Shown one piece after another: positions 40,545 through 52,800 of a DNA stretch of 64,000 nt. The notes below the pieces were generated by a model. That model saw only the letters and a list, made by a program, of their open reading frames with translations. It ran no database searches and was not told the origin of the DNA. The position numbers and the translations under genes are program-made. Position 1 is the stretch's first letter. The number at the start of each line of letters is the position of its first letter. The DNA lies in contig JABLTG010000086.1 of the NCBI GenBank assembly GCA_016618085.1, forward strand, positions 1 to 64,000, given 5' to 3'. Source of the DNA: Neovahlkampfia damariscottae (lineage: Eukaryota; Heterolobosea; Selenaionea; Neovahlkampfiida; Neovahlkampfiidae).

Positions 40545-41655
40545 ATGCATGCTCTGGCCCTTGAACAAGAAAAATTTAACAAATTGGTTGATGAAAGGTA
40601 CGAATCAATATCCAAAATTGCGCTAAAAACTCCACTCCAAAAATCAATTTATTTCTCATCAAAGCAAACAATTGTTTTTTTGAAACTGGAAAATGTGCAA
40701 CACACGTAAACTTTTCGACTGATTTAAATTAAAAAAGAGGATCTTTTAAACTGAGAGGAGCAACGTCAAAAATTCTGTCTTTACCAGAAAACGTGAAGGA
40801 AGTTTATACTGCATCAACTGGTAAAAAATTCATTTTTTTGTTAAGAATTACTTTGAAGGAAATCATGGATTAGGTGTTTCATTTGCTTCTAATAAATTGA
40901 ATATAAAGGCGTCAATTTATTGTCCAAAGACGTTAGTTTCAACTAAAAGGTTTGGAATTGAGTCTTTAGGAGGAATTGTTGTTGATAAATTTGATGGCTG
41001 TTTAGACGCAGAACTTAACGCCAGAAAAGATGCAGAAAATCAAAAAATTCCATATATATCACCTGTTTGAACTATTATTTTTTTTTAACCTTTGAAAGTA
41101 TAATGATATAGATGTTATGATAGGACAAGGAACAATAGGCAAAGAAATAGTTGAGCAAATGGATAATGAAGAATTAGATGCAATATTTGTTTCTGTTGGT
41201 GGTATTATTTTGCATAATTGTAATTAAGTATTTTAGGTGGTGGGCTGATTGGAGGAATAGCGAGTTATTTGAAAGAAAAGATGAACAAATGCAAAGTCTA
41301 TGGTGTGCAACCTAAGAATTCTCAAGTCATGTACAAAAGTATTGTAGAAGGCAAAATTTTACAAAATGTTGAAGAATTCGAAACAATTTCTGATGGAACT
41401 GCGGGAGGTTTAGAAAATGATTGTGTAAGTTTTGGTTATTGCCAAAAATTCGTTGATGAATGGATTTTAGTTTCAGAAGATGAAATTAAAAGAGCAATGT
41501 ACATGATTGCAGAAAAAGAAAAGTTCATTATTGAAGGAAGTGCTGCGATGGCATTTGCTGGTTATTTAAAGTCAAATCAAAAAGGTAAAGTGGCAGTTGT
41601 TCTATGTGGAAAGAATATATCAATTGACAAATTTCAAACTTGCTTTCTAAAATAA
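40545..41655 (+). CDS. PLP-dependent threonine dehydratase / serine racemase family enzyme
   Basis: A 323-residue product from five exons with introns of 32, 38, 34 and 35 nt. KTPLQKSIYFSS is the family entry, QHTGSFKLRGA holds the Schiff-base Lys, TASTGNHGLGVSFA binds the substrate carboxylate, and SVGGGGLIGGIASYL is the PLP phosphate loop. EGSAAMAFAG and VVLCGKN close the fold. It lacks a C-terminal ACT domain, so it fits catabolic threonine dehydratase or serine racemase. The two cannot be told apart by eye. It acts in cytosolic amino-acid metabolism. Confidence 0.85.
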
Positions 41656-41781
41656 AACAATTTAGTTCTTGGTATAAAACAAAACAAAAAGAAAGGATGA
41701 AATGTTCAATTGAAAAATAATAACTTTATTCTTGGTTATCCAATCAAATCTTTGTTAACAATTTTTTTACCTTCAACAATC

Positions 41782-42202
41782 ATGGAGAGGATGAAGTTGA
41801 GTTACACTTCATTTCTTTCAATGCTTAAATTGGTTCTACAAACTTTAAAAAGAGCTGGTTTTAGTATCTCCATTGTTTCAGCAGGTTTGGTTTATCAATA
41901 CATCAAACTGAAACATTTAACAAGTTTGTCAACAAAACAAATTCTCTCAAGAATGGGTTTGTTTTAAAAAAATTAAAAAATTCAAAGATGTGTTGGAAGG
42001 ACGTTTAATTAGACATTATGATGTAAAAACAGAAGAAATACAGAATTTCGTTTCAAATGAAAATCAAAAATTAAATGATAAGTTTGAAGAAAGGTTTGGT
42101 GTTTTACAAAAACAAAATTCTGAATTAATTCAAATCGTAAAAAGAAATGAATCAAAGTTACATAAAATAACAGACATTCTGCTTGAAGATGTAAAAAAAT
42201 AA
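41782..42202 (+). CDS. Small membrane-anchored coiled-coil protein
   Basis: A 129-residue product from two exons (31-nt intron 41957-41987). A moderately hydrophobic stretch (RAGFSISIVSAGLVYQYI) may cross or dip into a membrane. The second half is a heptad-like coiled coil (DKFEERFGVLQKQNSELIQI). The basic N terminus would suit a mitochondrial inner-membrane protein, but this is inference. A CCAATCAAATC box lies about 35 nt upstream. No family was recognised. Confidence 0.55.
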
Positions 42203-42290
42203 AAATATGGAAATATTATTCACTCCTGAGCTTTAGTTTTAAATTTTCCATTTTTCATTGTTCAATTTTTGTCCAATAAAACTAACCTAA

Positions 42291-43408
42291 ATGTTGAAAA
42301 GAAGTTTGAAGATTTTGACGAAAAAAAATTTTTTGCAGAATTATTCAATTGAATCAATTAATAGTGAACTAACATCATGTTTAAATATTGAAAATCCAAC
42401 AGAAGCTTCAATAAAAGCCTTACATACTTTCGCAAAATTAAAAAAAACAAATGAAAAAATAGAAAACTCAACTATTCAAATTTTAATTAAAATTTTTCAT
42501 GAAACTCATTTTTATGAACAAATTTATGAAACATATGAATATATAAGAGCATCAGAATTTGAATTATTTGAAGAGGAAACATTGTAAGAATTTAAAAAAA
42601 AAAACGACTTTTTTTTAGATGTCAATTGATTGTTGGATGTGCCAAATCAAATAGATTTCAAGAAATTGATGATATTTTAACTAGAATGAAAGAAGAAAAT
42701 TTTGAATTTAATTTGAACATTTACAACTGTTTATTAAAATGTTACACCAAAAAATATGATATTATAAAATCATTAAAATTTTATAAAGAAATGAAAGAAA
42801 AAGATATTGAACCAAATTCTGAAACACTTGAATACTTATTAGAAACATTCTTAAACAAAAAAGATGGAAGATTTGAAAAGGTTTTTCAAGGATTTTTAAA
42901 AGAGAATATTGAATTAAATCAAAACTGTTTGAATATTTATTTCAAATGTTTAACTTTACTCACTAATGATGTTGAAAAATCATTCAATTTTGCGAACAAA
43001 TACAATTTATGGAACAAAGAGACATACATGTTAATTTTAAAATCATGTGCCATTCAAAAAGATAAACATAAAGCATTATGTATTTTTGATAAAATTATTG
43101 AAGAAGAAGAAATTGAAATTGATGTTGATATTTTTAATTCATTCATTGAATCATTTTCAAATGATGGTGATTATATGATATTTAAATTATTTCAAAATTT
43201 TAATGGAGAACCAGATATAAATACATTTAATCTTTTATTAAAACCTACATGTATGAATAATGATTTAAAGAAGGCAAAACAAATTTATGATGAAATTAGA
43301 TCAAGAGGATTAGAACCAAATGTTGTAACACATAATATGTTTTTATCTCCATTATTTCATCAAAAATGGAAACCACATATTGAAAGTTTAATGAATAAAG
43401 AAAAATAA
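42291..43408 (+). CDS. Pentatricopeptide repeat protein
   Basis: A 360-residue product from two exons (35-nt intron 42584-42618). Several PPR units are visible: NIYNCLLKCYTKKYDIIKSL then FYKEMKEKDIEPNSETLEYL, and NTFNLLLKPTCMNNDLKKAK followed by YDEIRSRGLEPNVVTHNM. PPR tracts bind single-stranded RNA, mostly in mitochondria, for editing, processing or translation. The N terminus (MLKRSLKILTKKNF) is basic and would serve for import. The target RNA cannot be told from sequence by eye. Confidence 0.8.
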
Positions 43409-43523
43409 AAACAATTTTTGAAATCGTTTCTTTAAAAGTCTTGTTTCATTTAGTAGTTCATAACTTTACAATGTTCATTGGATAAATTCAAAAAAATGAA
43501 GAACAAAATTGTTTATTTTTTTT

Positions 43524-44012
43524 TTAAGCAAGAATTTCGTATGGTACTGGGTCTACAGTAACCAATTTTTTATGTTTCATTCTTAAAGTGAAACCAGTAT
43601 CAGGTTGTTTTGGAGATCTTTTTGGAAGTTTTTTTTTTTCTGTTGGATTTTCTTTGTTGAATTTTCTAACTTCTTGTGATTCTTTCACACGTTTTTTTAA
43701 ATCTAATTGACAATCTGATTTTTGAACATGTTCAACTCTGACGTGAATTTTTTTAGCAATGATTCTATTTCCAACTTGTTTGTTGACAACAACACCTACA
43801 GCTCTTGGTGTAACGTTCCAAATTTTACCAGTTTTTCCATGGTAGAATTTATAAGGCATACCAGCTTGAATTGAACCATTTGCTTTTACGTCAACAAATT
43901 CACCAACTTTGAAGCTTTGTAAGTATTGTGAAAGGTGAACTGGTCCATGTTTTCTAAATGGACGTGAAAAAAGATCTCTTGTTCTTGCTCTTTTACCAAA
44001 TGAATGAGGCAT
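43524..44012 (-). CDS. RPL21: Ribosomal protein eL21
   Basis: A 162-residue single-exon protein. MPHSFGKRARTRDLFSRPFR, KHGPVHLSQYLQSFKVGEFV, ANGSIQAGMPYKFYHGKTGK and VWNVTPRAVGVVVNKQVGNR-like sequence (here IWNVTPRAVGVVVNKQVGNR) are the eL21 family. It is a cytosolic large-subunit protein. A TTGCCCAATCAAC box is about 20 nt upstream on the sense strand, typical of this genome. Confidence 0.96.
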   Translation of the reverse strand: MPHSFGKRARTRDLFSRPFRKHGPVHLSQYLQSFKVGEFVDVKANGSIQAGMPYKFYHGKTGKIWNVTPRAVGVVVNKQVGNRIIAKKIHVRVEHVQKSDCQLDLKKRVKESQEVRKFNKENPTEKKKLPKRSPKQPDTGFTLRMKHKKLVTVDPVPYEILA

Positions 44013-44145
44013 TGTCTACAAAGTTGATTGGGCAAAGTTTCAAATTTTTTTTTCAACCTTTAAAACAAAGAAAAAGTTGAATTTTTTATTTTTCTATTTA
44101 AAACAAAAAAAATAATCTGGAATTCAATTTCCTACCTTCATTTTC

Positions 44146-44167
44146 ATTGGTTGGAAAACCAACCAAT
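44146..44167. promoter_or_regulatory. Palindromic double CCAAT element
   Basis: ATTGGTTGG, four A, then CCAACCAAT forms a perfect 9-bp inverted repeat. It lies between the divergent RPL21 and RasGAP genes, 18 nt upstream of the RasGAP ATG. It gives one CCAAT core in each direction. Confidence 0.55.
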
Positions 44168-44185
44168 AATTTCCATCCAAAATAA

Positions 44186-46111
44186 ATGAGTGGAATTGTT
44201 GAGAACATAACCAAAGCATCCTATGAATTACAGAGAAGGAAATCTTTGAAGGTATCATCACTACCTTCATTTCAAGAAAAATCAATTGAAGAAGTGAAAG
44301 ACCCTCTGTTTTTTTTGGAAGGTATGTCAAAAAAAACAATTTAATTTTCCAACCAAAATAGTTGCATCTGCCAGGAGGTTAGGAAAAACAGTAAATACAT
44401 ATTGTACAATAGTTTTTGAAGGACAGGATTATATGACAGGAATTTCATTTAATTCGGGTTCACCTTCGTGGAAAGAGAATTTTGTTTTGTATGAAAAAAA
44501 AAAACTGATTTTTTTTTTTTTATTAGTAAAGCAAAAGATATTACGAGTAGTGTAGTTATAACAATTTATTCAAAAAATGTTTTGGTGAAAGATACATTTT
44601 TGGTATGATTTTTTTTTTTTAACTTAAAAATGAATAAAGGGTCAAGTTACACTGGCATTATCAGATTATCACTCTGAAGAAATTGTTTCAAAATGGTTTC
44701 AATTAGATTCACGTTTAGATCGAAGAGATTCTAGCTTAGGTCAAATTTTGTTAAAATTTCAATTGTTATATTCAGAACGTGGAACAATGTATAAATTAAA
44801 TGACTATCTTGAAGTTGATCATTATGACGCAATGAAAGATGTAAAAAAAAAAAAAATTAAATCTCCGAAAATAGTATTTTATATCTATACCATCGGATAT
44901 CTTTTGTGCTTTATTTGATCATAATAAATTAGTTCCAAATGAATCTGAAATCCAAGCATTGACAACTATATTAATCGATACCGAGATAAAAACAACCAAA
45001 GTTTTACAATTCATTATAAAAGAAGAAGTAAGAAAAAAAAATAAAATTCAAGAAAAAAGGTGAACTCTTGTTTTTCTAGCACTACTTTATTTAGAAGAAA
45101 TTCATTAGCTAGTAAATTGATAACAAGCTGTATGAAACGTTTTGGAAATAATTATCTCGAAAAAATTTTGAAAGGAATTATAATTGATATTATAACGAAA
45201 AATGAAAATTTAGAAGTTGATCCAATGAGAGATGAATCTGCAAATATTGAAGAAAATATGGATAAATTAATTAAAATTGTAGATACCATTTTGAATTCCA
45301 TTTTTGAATCAGTTGAACTATTACCTTTGTAAAAAAAAGAAAAAGAAATTTTAAATTTTTTTGTTCAGTGAGATTAGAGAAGTTTCAAATATACTTTCAA
45401 GAGAAGTAGAATCAAAATTTAGAGATGAACAAATTACTAAATTATCAGTTGGTGGTGTAATTTTTTTAAGATTTTTTTGTCCTGCAATAGCTTCTCCATT
45501 GTCAGCTAAATTTGTTGATAAAATACCACCAAAAAATGCAAATAGAACATTTGTTCTATTGTCAAAAATTATACAAAATTTAGCAAATGGAATTCAATTT
45601 GGACAAAAAGAACCATACATGAAAAATTCAAATGAGTACTTAGGAAAGAAAGAAAAAGAAGTTTCAAAATATTTATATAACGTTGTTGTAAGAAAATTTT
45701 TTTTAAAACAATTCAAAGGATCTATCCAATTGTAAACCATCTTCAACTTTAGATGCTCAAAAAAAAGAAGTTACATTACTTGGTGCTTTTAGAGTTACAT
45801 TACAAGAATTAAGAACACTATTCGCTTTTTATACAATTCATTGTTATTTTAATAGAAACTGGACGACTATTTATCTAAGTTTAGAAAAAGAAAAACCAGA
45901 TATTTCAGTTCGATTTGTTGAAAAAGATCCAGAAGATGTAAAAAAATTCATTGATGCTTTTGATAAAATTCTACAAACTTTTAAAGAACCAGTTGAATTA
46001 AAAGTAATAGATGAAGCAAAACATCCAAAAACAAATCATTCAAATTCACCTCAACCTTCATCTGATCACAGTTCAAAAAAAAAATCCTTAATTATGAAAA
46101 ATAAAAAATAA
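44186..46111 (+). CDS. C2-domain Ras GTPase-activating protein
   Basis: A 557-residue product from eight exons with introns of 31-40 nt. The C2 domain spans about residues 45-150: VASARRLGKTVNTYCTIVFE, FNSGSPSWKENF, then GQVTLALSDY. The RasGAP domain follows with CALFDHN, FSSTTLFRRNSLASKL (arginine finger in LFRR), EVESKFRDEQITKLSVGGVI and FLRFFCPAIASPLSAKF. It speeds GTP hydrolysis by Ras. The exon junction before VNSCFSS must use the first of two possible acceptor sites to keep the finger in frame. The stop is 17 nt from the convergent mL41 stop. Confidence 0.9.
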
Positions 46112-46127
46112 TTTTTTTTAACTTTTT

Positions 46128-46397
46128 TTATTTTTTATGAGTTGTTTGATGAGAAACGTATGGTTTTAATTCAAATCCTGACATATCTTTTTCTTTATAA
46201 TATGGTACTTTTGATTTATCTAATGTCAAAAAACCTCTTGTTTTATGTTTTTTAGTTAAATCTCTTGTTTTTAATTCAGGTGTTTTTGGTGGATTAGTTT
46301 GAGTTTTTCTTCCTGGCCTATTAAGACTTTGAATTTTTTTTTGAAATAGTATAGTTGTTCTTTCATAGAAAAATAAAAAATTTGTAACTCTAAACAT
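46128..46397 (-). CDS. MRPL41: Mitochondrial ribosomal protein mL41
   Basis: An 89-residue single-exon protein. The family signature is KVPYYKEKDMSGFELKPYVS (VPxxxxPDLTGFxLKPYVS in known members), preceded by KTRGF. The basic N terminus (FQKKIQSLNRPGRKTQTN) suits mitochondrial import. mL41 sits in the large mitoribosomal subunit. It is shorter than the human protein but has the whole signature. A TATCCAATCAAAAC box is about 50 nt upstream on the sense strand. Confidence 0.75.
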   Translation of the reverse strand: MFRVTNFLFFYERTTILFQKKIQSLNRPGRKTQTNPPKTPELKTRDLTKKHKTRGFLTLDKSKVPYYKEKDMSGFELKPYVSHQTTHKK

Positions 46398-46463
46398 TTT
46401 ACAATTTTTGGTGTGTCTGTAGGAAAAAACTGAGAGTTTTGATTGGATAATTTTTATTTAATT

Positions 46464-47716
46464 TTATTCATCTTCCATTTTCATTTTTTTTCTTTCCGGT
46501 GATTTATTTTCTTTTTTTGATTTTTTTTTTGCAACAAAAAAGACATTTCTATAAATTGCTTGAATCATTGATTTTTTATTTGAAGCATAAGTAGATTGTT
46601 TCAATGATTCTTCTACAATTTCAAAATCTTTTAATTTTATAACCTCTCTTAGTTCATCATAACTTAATTCAATTGAATACTCTCCTGGTATTTCAGCCCA
46701 ATGATATAATAACGGTCCAAAATTAATCCAAATTCCATCATCATCTAAAGCATTCCAAATAGTATCAATATATTCAAATATATTTCTTGAAGTATCAATG
46801 AAAAAACATGATATAATACAATTCCATTCATTTTTTTGTTTTGAATAAATTTCTAAAAAGTCACCTGCTACCATTGAAAAATTTGAATTTTCTGGTAGAA
46901 TTGAAGGATTGATATCAGGTATCTTGACACTTCTTTGTTGATCTTTTCTCATTAAATGATTTGATTGAACATGTGTATATGGAAAAATTTCAAATTCTTC
47001 AATGAATTTTGTTTGATTTAAGATAAAATTTGAAGCAATCAGCATGAAATAGGTACATTCATTTCCTTCTGAAGTAAATCCTAAATTTGCTATTTCCCAT
47101 GATAATCGACCTAAACCAGCACCTAAATAGTAAAAGATGAAAAAAAAAAAATACAAACCTTAAATTGGTTAAAATGTTGTTTTTAAAATTTACCTGGAGT
47201 TAAAACTTTAATATTTGTGCTTGGAGTTTTAAAATATTTCACTAAAGTATTCAAAATTAAACCATAACAAACAGTTCTTTCTTCTTTTCCTTCAGTACTC
47301 CAATCCCTAACGAATTGTTTCAATGTTGATAAGACTTTATCATAATTTGAAGGATTAGTTTTTATCGTATTCTTTTTAAAATCTTCTTCTGATAAAAAAT
47401 ATTTTCTTCCAAAAATTTCATCATTTTGTAGTTTTAATTCTTTACCAAGTAAGTGTGGTGAAATCATTTTTAAAAAAAAATCATAATTTTTTTTTATATT
47501 GTAATAGTTTTCTGTTGTTGTTTTTATAATATCTGGGATGAAGTTTAATTCTTTTAAACCACTTAGATTTTGTTTTATTTTATTTTGTTTGACAAAAGAT
47601 ATTCTTTCATAGTCAAGAAATGAGTTTAATATTTCGGTGAAATGATTTTCTTCTTCTATATCATGAAAACATTCTTCTTCATCTTCATGAAATATTTCTT
47701 TTTGTTGTAGTGACAT
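46464..47716 (-). CDS. CARNMT1: Carnosine N-methyltransferase (N2227-like)
   Basis: A 393-residue product from two exons split by a 71-nt intron (47123-47193). NYDKVLSTLKQFVRDWSTEG followed by ERTVCYGLILNTL, and VLTPGAGLGRLSWEIANLGF with EGNECTYFMLIASNFILNQT, form the N2227/CARNMT1 SAM-binding core (VLVPGxGLGRL, QGNEFS). It also has GDFLEIY, FIDTSRNIFEYIDTIW and GIWINFGPLLYHW. It methylates the histidine of carnosine-like peptides and probably protein histidines. An ACCAATCAAAATG arrangement places the CCAAT box directly at the start. Confidence 0.88.
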
Positions 47717-48288
47717 TTTGATTGGTTTAATTTTTCGGAAGAGGTTTTATTAAATAATTATTTCAAAAAAAATATTGTGTATTTTTATTTTGAAACAAAA
47801 CTTCTTTGGTCACTCCAGTCCTAATATGGAATAAAAAGATTTCTTTTTCCAGTAAAACTGTTGAACTATTTTTTGTTTTGTAGTTTTGTAGTTTTTTTGA
47901 ACAATTTTACTGGAGCTTAAGCCATTTTTTAGTTCGTTCATTTTTTCTGAACCTTAAAGTTGCTCTCGTTGTATTGTTCTCTTTGAACACGTCAGTCTTC
48001 TTACACAGCACTCTTTTTCTTAAAAAAAAATAAAAACTGAAAAAACTTTTTTTTGTCGCAACGGAAAAATTCCTTTGCCTGGTAATTTTGATTGGTTTTT
48101 AGTGACCCATTTTTGAAACATTAGAACTAGTCGTAATTCTAAATATTTCGACAAAAGAATAAATTTTGGACATATTTGAACAAATTGGGCTAATTTTAGA
48201 CCAACATATCAAATCCCATTGGTCCAACCAAAGTTATAATAGACCAATCAATTCCTTCGACCTCAAAAACTCCTGGATTGAACCGAAT
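47717..48288. other. Divergent intergenic region with an inverted repeat
   Basis: About 572 nt with no gene seen. It holds a 15-bp inverted repeat (47848-47862 with 47900-47914), a T-rich stretch, and a CCAATCAATTCC box about 45 nt before the RWP-RK start at 48289. ATTGG sits at 47721 for the CARNMT1 start. Confidence 0.45.
47848..47914. repeat. Imperfect 15-bp inverted repeat, 37-nt loop
   Basis: TCCAGTAAAACTGTT (47848-47862) pairs with AACAATTTTACTGGA (47900-47914) at 14 of 15 positions. It may be a protein-binding site, a hairpin RNA or a worn transposon end. Confidence 0.4.
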
Positions 48289-48893
48289 ATGCCACCAGCA
48301 AAGAAAAAACCAACACGCGAAGAAATAGAAGAACTTTATCACTTGCCTATAGCAGAAGCTGCTCAAAGACTTGGTATTTGCAAGACTCTACTCAAACAAG
48401 TTTGTCGCAAGCTCAACAGTAAGCATTACAGAACTTTTTTCATTTAACTGAATTTTAGTTGAAAAATGGCCTTACAAGAAATCAAAATTAAATAAAAAAA
48501 AAACTACACCACAAGAACAAAGTGAAAACGACGACGGAACTCCAAAAGAAACATTTAGATTTCGAGGTAAGCTTCGTTGCTCTTGAATTAATTTTTTTTC
48601 TAGCCTCACCTACATCACAATTGTACAAGAAAAGAATAAAACAGTATGAACCAACACAATTTGTACAAAGCCAAGGTGTTCATTTTTCAGTTCCAGTTGT
48701 ACCAGTGTCTTCAATGCAACTTTCAATGTATCAACCACCAATACAACAATCAAGAACACAGCAACTTTATCCACAATTTGAATTGATTGCTAGACCGCAG
48801 CCAACTCGTAGCTTTCCACCACAAGGTGAAAATCAAACTTCAGAACAAATTTTACCAAGTTTCAGAGAATTAATGGACAGCGTAAAAATGTAA
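48289..48893 (+). CDS. Minimal RWP-RK transcription factor
   Basis: A 175-residue product from three exons (introns 48419-48458 and 48567-48603). The RWP-RK domain is residues 12-56: ELYHLPIAEAAQRLGICKTL, LKQVCRKLN, then IEKWPYKKSK across an exon junction. The signature RWPYRK appears as KWPYKK. RWP-RK proteins bind DNA and control nitrogen response or cell identity in plants and some amoebae. The rest is a Gln/Pro/Ser-rich low-complexity tail, typical of an activation region. An in-frame extension upstream to 48166 lacks an ATG. Confidence 0.8.
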
Positions 48894-49019
48894 ATTTCAA
48901 TAAAAGTTCTTTCATTTTTTTTCTTTTGTTGAAAAATAAAATTGAAATTCTTGAATCCACATTTGGTGTTTGTCACCGTTTTTGGGCAATTGAATCACCA
49001 AAAAAGAAACATTTTTTAT

Positions 49020-49766
49020 TTATTTGGAAGAACCTTGAGATTTGACACTTTGAATTTTTGCATTAACTTCTTCTTGATTTCCGAGATAATAGTGTTTGAT
49101 TGGTTTTAAAGTTTCTTCATCCAATTCATAAACCAAAGGAACTCCAGTTGGAATATTCAAACTTACAATTTCATCATCAGAAATACCATCTAAATGTTTA
49201 ACTAAAGCTCTTAACGAATTTCCATGAGCAGCAATTAAAACTTTTTCACCTTTTTTAATTGATGGAACAATAACATCATGCCAGTATGGTAAGAAACGTT
49301 CGACTGTATCTTTAAGTGATTCAGATTTTGGTAAATTATCAATTCCTTTGTATCTTGGTTCATTACCTGGGTATCTTTCATCTGATTCTTCAAGTTGTGG
49401 TGGTGGAATATCATAAGATCTACGCCAAATTAAAACTTGTTTTTCACCATGTTTTTGAGCAGTTTCAGCTTTGTTTAATCCTTGTAAACCACCATAATGT
49501 CTTTCATTTAATTTGTAACTTTTAATCACTGGAAGATGCATTAAATCTAATTCTTCCAAGACCAAATTAAGTGTTTTAATTGCTCTTTTTAAAACTGATG
49601 TATAACAAAGTGTGAAATCAAAACCAGCTTCTTTTAACAATTTTCCACCTGAAATCGCTTCAGATACGCCAGTTTCTGTCAAAGGAACATCAGTCCAACC
49701 TGTGAATCTGTTTGATTTATTCCATGTACTTTCACCATGTCTTATGAGAACGAGTTTAATCACCAT
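49020..49766 (-). CDS. 2,3-bisphosphoglycerate-dependent phosphoglycerate mutase
   Basis: A 248-residue single-exon protein. [20 protein letters not shown] is the phospho-His loop, [20 protein letters not shown] holds the second active-site arm, [18 protein letters not shown] follows, and [20 protein letters not shown] gives the second catalytic His. It converts 3- to 2-phosphoglycerate in glycolysis. It is very close to the dPGM type found in bacteria and many protists. A Ser/Lys tail (VKSQGSSK) replaces the usual end. Confidence 0.95.
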   Translation of the reverse strand: MVIKLVLIRHGESTWNKSNRFTGWTDVPLTETGVSEAISGGKLLKEAGFDFTLCYTSVLKRAIKTLNLVLEELDLMHLPVIKSYKLNERHYGGLQGLNKAETAQKHGEKQVLIWRRSYDIPPPQLEESDERYPGNEPRYKGIDNLPKSESLKDTVERFLPYWHDVIVPSIKKGEKVLIAAHGNSLRALVKHLDGISDDEIVSLNIPTGVPLVYELDEETLKPIKHYYLGNQEEVNAKIQSVKSQGSSK

Positions 49767-49865
49767 TGTTTTTTTCAGTTAAAAAACTTTAAAGTTAAAC
49801 TCCAATCAGAATTATTTATTTTATTTTCGTCCCAATTTGGAAAATTTCTAAAAATAAATATTCAT

Positions 49866-52800
49866 TTAAAAAGTTTTTTTGAAAACTGGGATTCCATAAC
49901 AAACAGGAGCACACCCAATTAAATATTTCAATTTACATTTTTCTCTTGCCAAAGGAATGCAATCAACCAAAGATTTATCATCTTCATTTTTAAAACATTC
50001 AAGTAATTCTAAACTAAATCGATCAATATCAACATCAGTTACATCCCATAGATTAGCAATTAAACATGGACTTTTTAAAATATTAAAAAATTTGATGAGA
50101 TTTTTACCAATTTCCTAAAATATAATTCAATGCAGTTCCAGTTGGTTCATGTTCTCCATTTTCAATCAAATTTCCACTACTACATCCCATTAGCAACGTT
50201 ACAGCACATTTATTCAATTTTGAAATTTCTGATGGTCTGAAATACTTCTCAGCACCTCCATGTCCCATATAAATGAAAAAATCATTACTTTCTAATGTTG
50301 ATTTGAATTCATCATTTGATGGTTCTTTTGTGGTTCCTGTCCAATTTTCCTTTTCAAAATATTTTTCAAATGTTTTTTGAGTATTCTTCAAATCACCACT
50401 TGGATTCAATAAATATGATGTTTTTGTTAAATCAATCAATTTTGGTTTGTTTAGTAATTGTTGATATAAGAACAAAATAGATGGCATTCTTGAAATTGAT
50501 TTCGATCTCAAAGATGGAATACTTTCCCAAGGAAATTTTTGTAAATATTTATCCAAGATTAAAACAGTATGAACTCTCTCTGTTGTGGATGTTTTTGTTG
50601 GTGATATTTCTTCATCATCACTAACAACAACTTTTCTTCTTCTTGTTTTTACTATCGTTTTTGAATTCGAACCACTCTTTTTATAATCTAAATCATGTAA
50701 ATTCTTGGTAAAATCACCTAAGATAATGTATTCAAGATATTCAATTAAATTTTTCATTCTTGAGTCTAATTCATATCTCATATTCCACCATGATTTCTTT
50801 TTGATATTGATTTGTTTTCCAGTTTCATCACTTTCTTTTAAAATTGATAATATTTCTGAAAATGCAGAAAATAAACAAGATTCTTCATCATCAGATACTT
50901 TTTTTTTCATTTGATATTTCCAGTATTGATTATTTTCACTGATAGATTCACTGTATTCAAAATCTTCATCCAAATAATTTTCAAGATTATTGTATTCACA
51001 TAATGATTGAATCATTTCTTTGCTCTTAATCAATGGAATTAATTCTAAAATTGGTTCATTCTTTTCTGTTATTCTTGTCAAAATCAAATGAGAAAAATCA
51101 TCTGATATTCCTAATGTACAAACAATCATGTTACTTGGAATTGTTTTTTGAAATTTTTTGATGAAATTAATTCCTTCTTCATTTGATTTTTGTAAATTGA
51201 ATAAATTTGAATCATTAATTCCCATGTTTGAAAATGACTCGACAATATCTTGATTTTTAATCATTTTCAATTTTTTCAAACGAAGTGAGACAGCCACTGA
51301 CATATCTTTAAAAAATAGTTTTAGAAAAAATTACATCTTTTTTACTTGATAAATAACAGGAAAGATAAGGATTTGCTTGTGATAATTCAGCCAAAGAAGA
51401 TAAAGATGATCTTGTAAACCTTGGAATCATGTAACCTGTCAATCCAAAAATTTTGGAATATAAACTCTTTGCTAGCTCAATTTCTTCTTCTTCTTTGTAT
51501 TTTTGAGCCATGAATTGATGAATTAAAACTTCTTCAGTTGGAATCATTTTTCCATTTGAGTATTCAAGTACTGAAGATTCTTCAAGAATATGATAACTCA
51601 AAGAAAGATGTGCTTTCAATGATTGAATTTTTGTGCTATCAATTTCATCATTTGTATCTTCAGGATGTTTCCAATTTTTCAATCTCATTGATGCTTCATC
51701 TAGTAATCTTTTGGCATCATCAAATCTTTGATAAATTCGATAGACATCAGCTAATTGAATTAAATTTGCAACATTTTGAATTCTTGCAATTGACAGTTCT
51801 GATAAATTTGTCATTTCACATAATTTTTGAGCAGCACTTAAGAAATATTTGCTGTTGATAAATTTATGTTTTCTTTGTTCCATTTCACCAAAACTCATCA
51901 AGAATTGCATGACATGATGTTGCGAGTAAGTAAGTGTTGCCAACAGTAAGCCTTGATTGTAAAAATAAAATGATTCATTGACGGATCCTCTAGACTCATA
52001 AAAGTTTCCAACTTGAAGTAAGCTTGTGACAATTGGACTATAATCCATTGAATCAATTTCACTGTTGAGAAATTCTTGAGTGATATTTGAAATGGAAAAC
52101 TTCTTCATACGACTTGATAAGCTTGTGAGTGATGTATCAATTGAATCAGGATCATTTTGATAAAAAGAAACTTGTGAAAGATAATATCTACATAGAGAAA
52201 GTAATTCTGATTTTCCTTTGCATGATTTTTGCAATTGAGATAAGGTTTTTTGTGATTTTTCAATTTCTCCTTTTTCCATCAATAAGTATGATTTGATGAT
52301 ATTTCCAAATAACAATACATCCTCTTCCTCCTCATCTTGTTGATTTTCTATTTCCAATAAAATCGATTCTGCTTTATTTACATATCCAAGATCGATATAA
52401 ATCTTTGCTAATTTGATGTCAATCGAGGAGTTTGATTCTTCTCTGAAATTATTGAATAATTTTAATAAGTTTAATGAGTTGATTTGTAATTCAGTTTCTC
52501 CATAATAATCCAAAATGTCAACAATAATTTCTACATTGTTGAATGAACGATCCAGATCTTTGATGTATTTCCCAATATTTTGAGGAGAGCATTGTTGAAG
52601 TAGTGAACACCATAATTTGATACTTGATCTGAAATATTTAAAATCAAATCTTGTTTGCATTAATTTGAGAATGTTTTCACACATCTCTTTTGAATTATCA
52701 TCTTCTTTCCAATCATTCCAATCAACAACTTTATTCTTCATCATTAAAATATGGTAGTGAATTTTTAACAATTCTTTAAAACAATAAGTTAATGCTAATT

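Noticed and set aside
48166-48288. Longer N terminus for the RWP-RK protein
   Set aside because: The extension is open but has no ATG, and the CCAAT box lies inside it.
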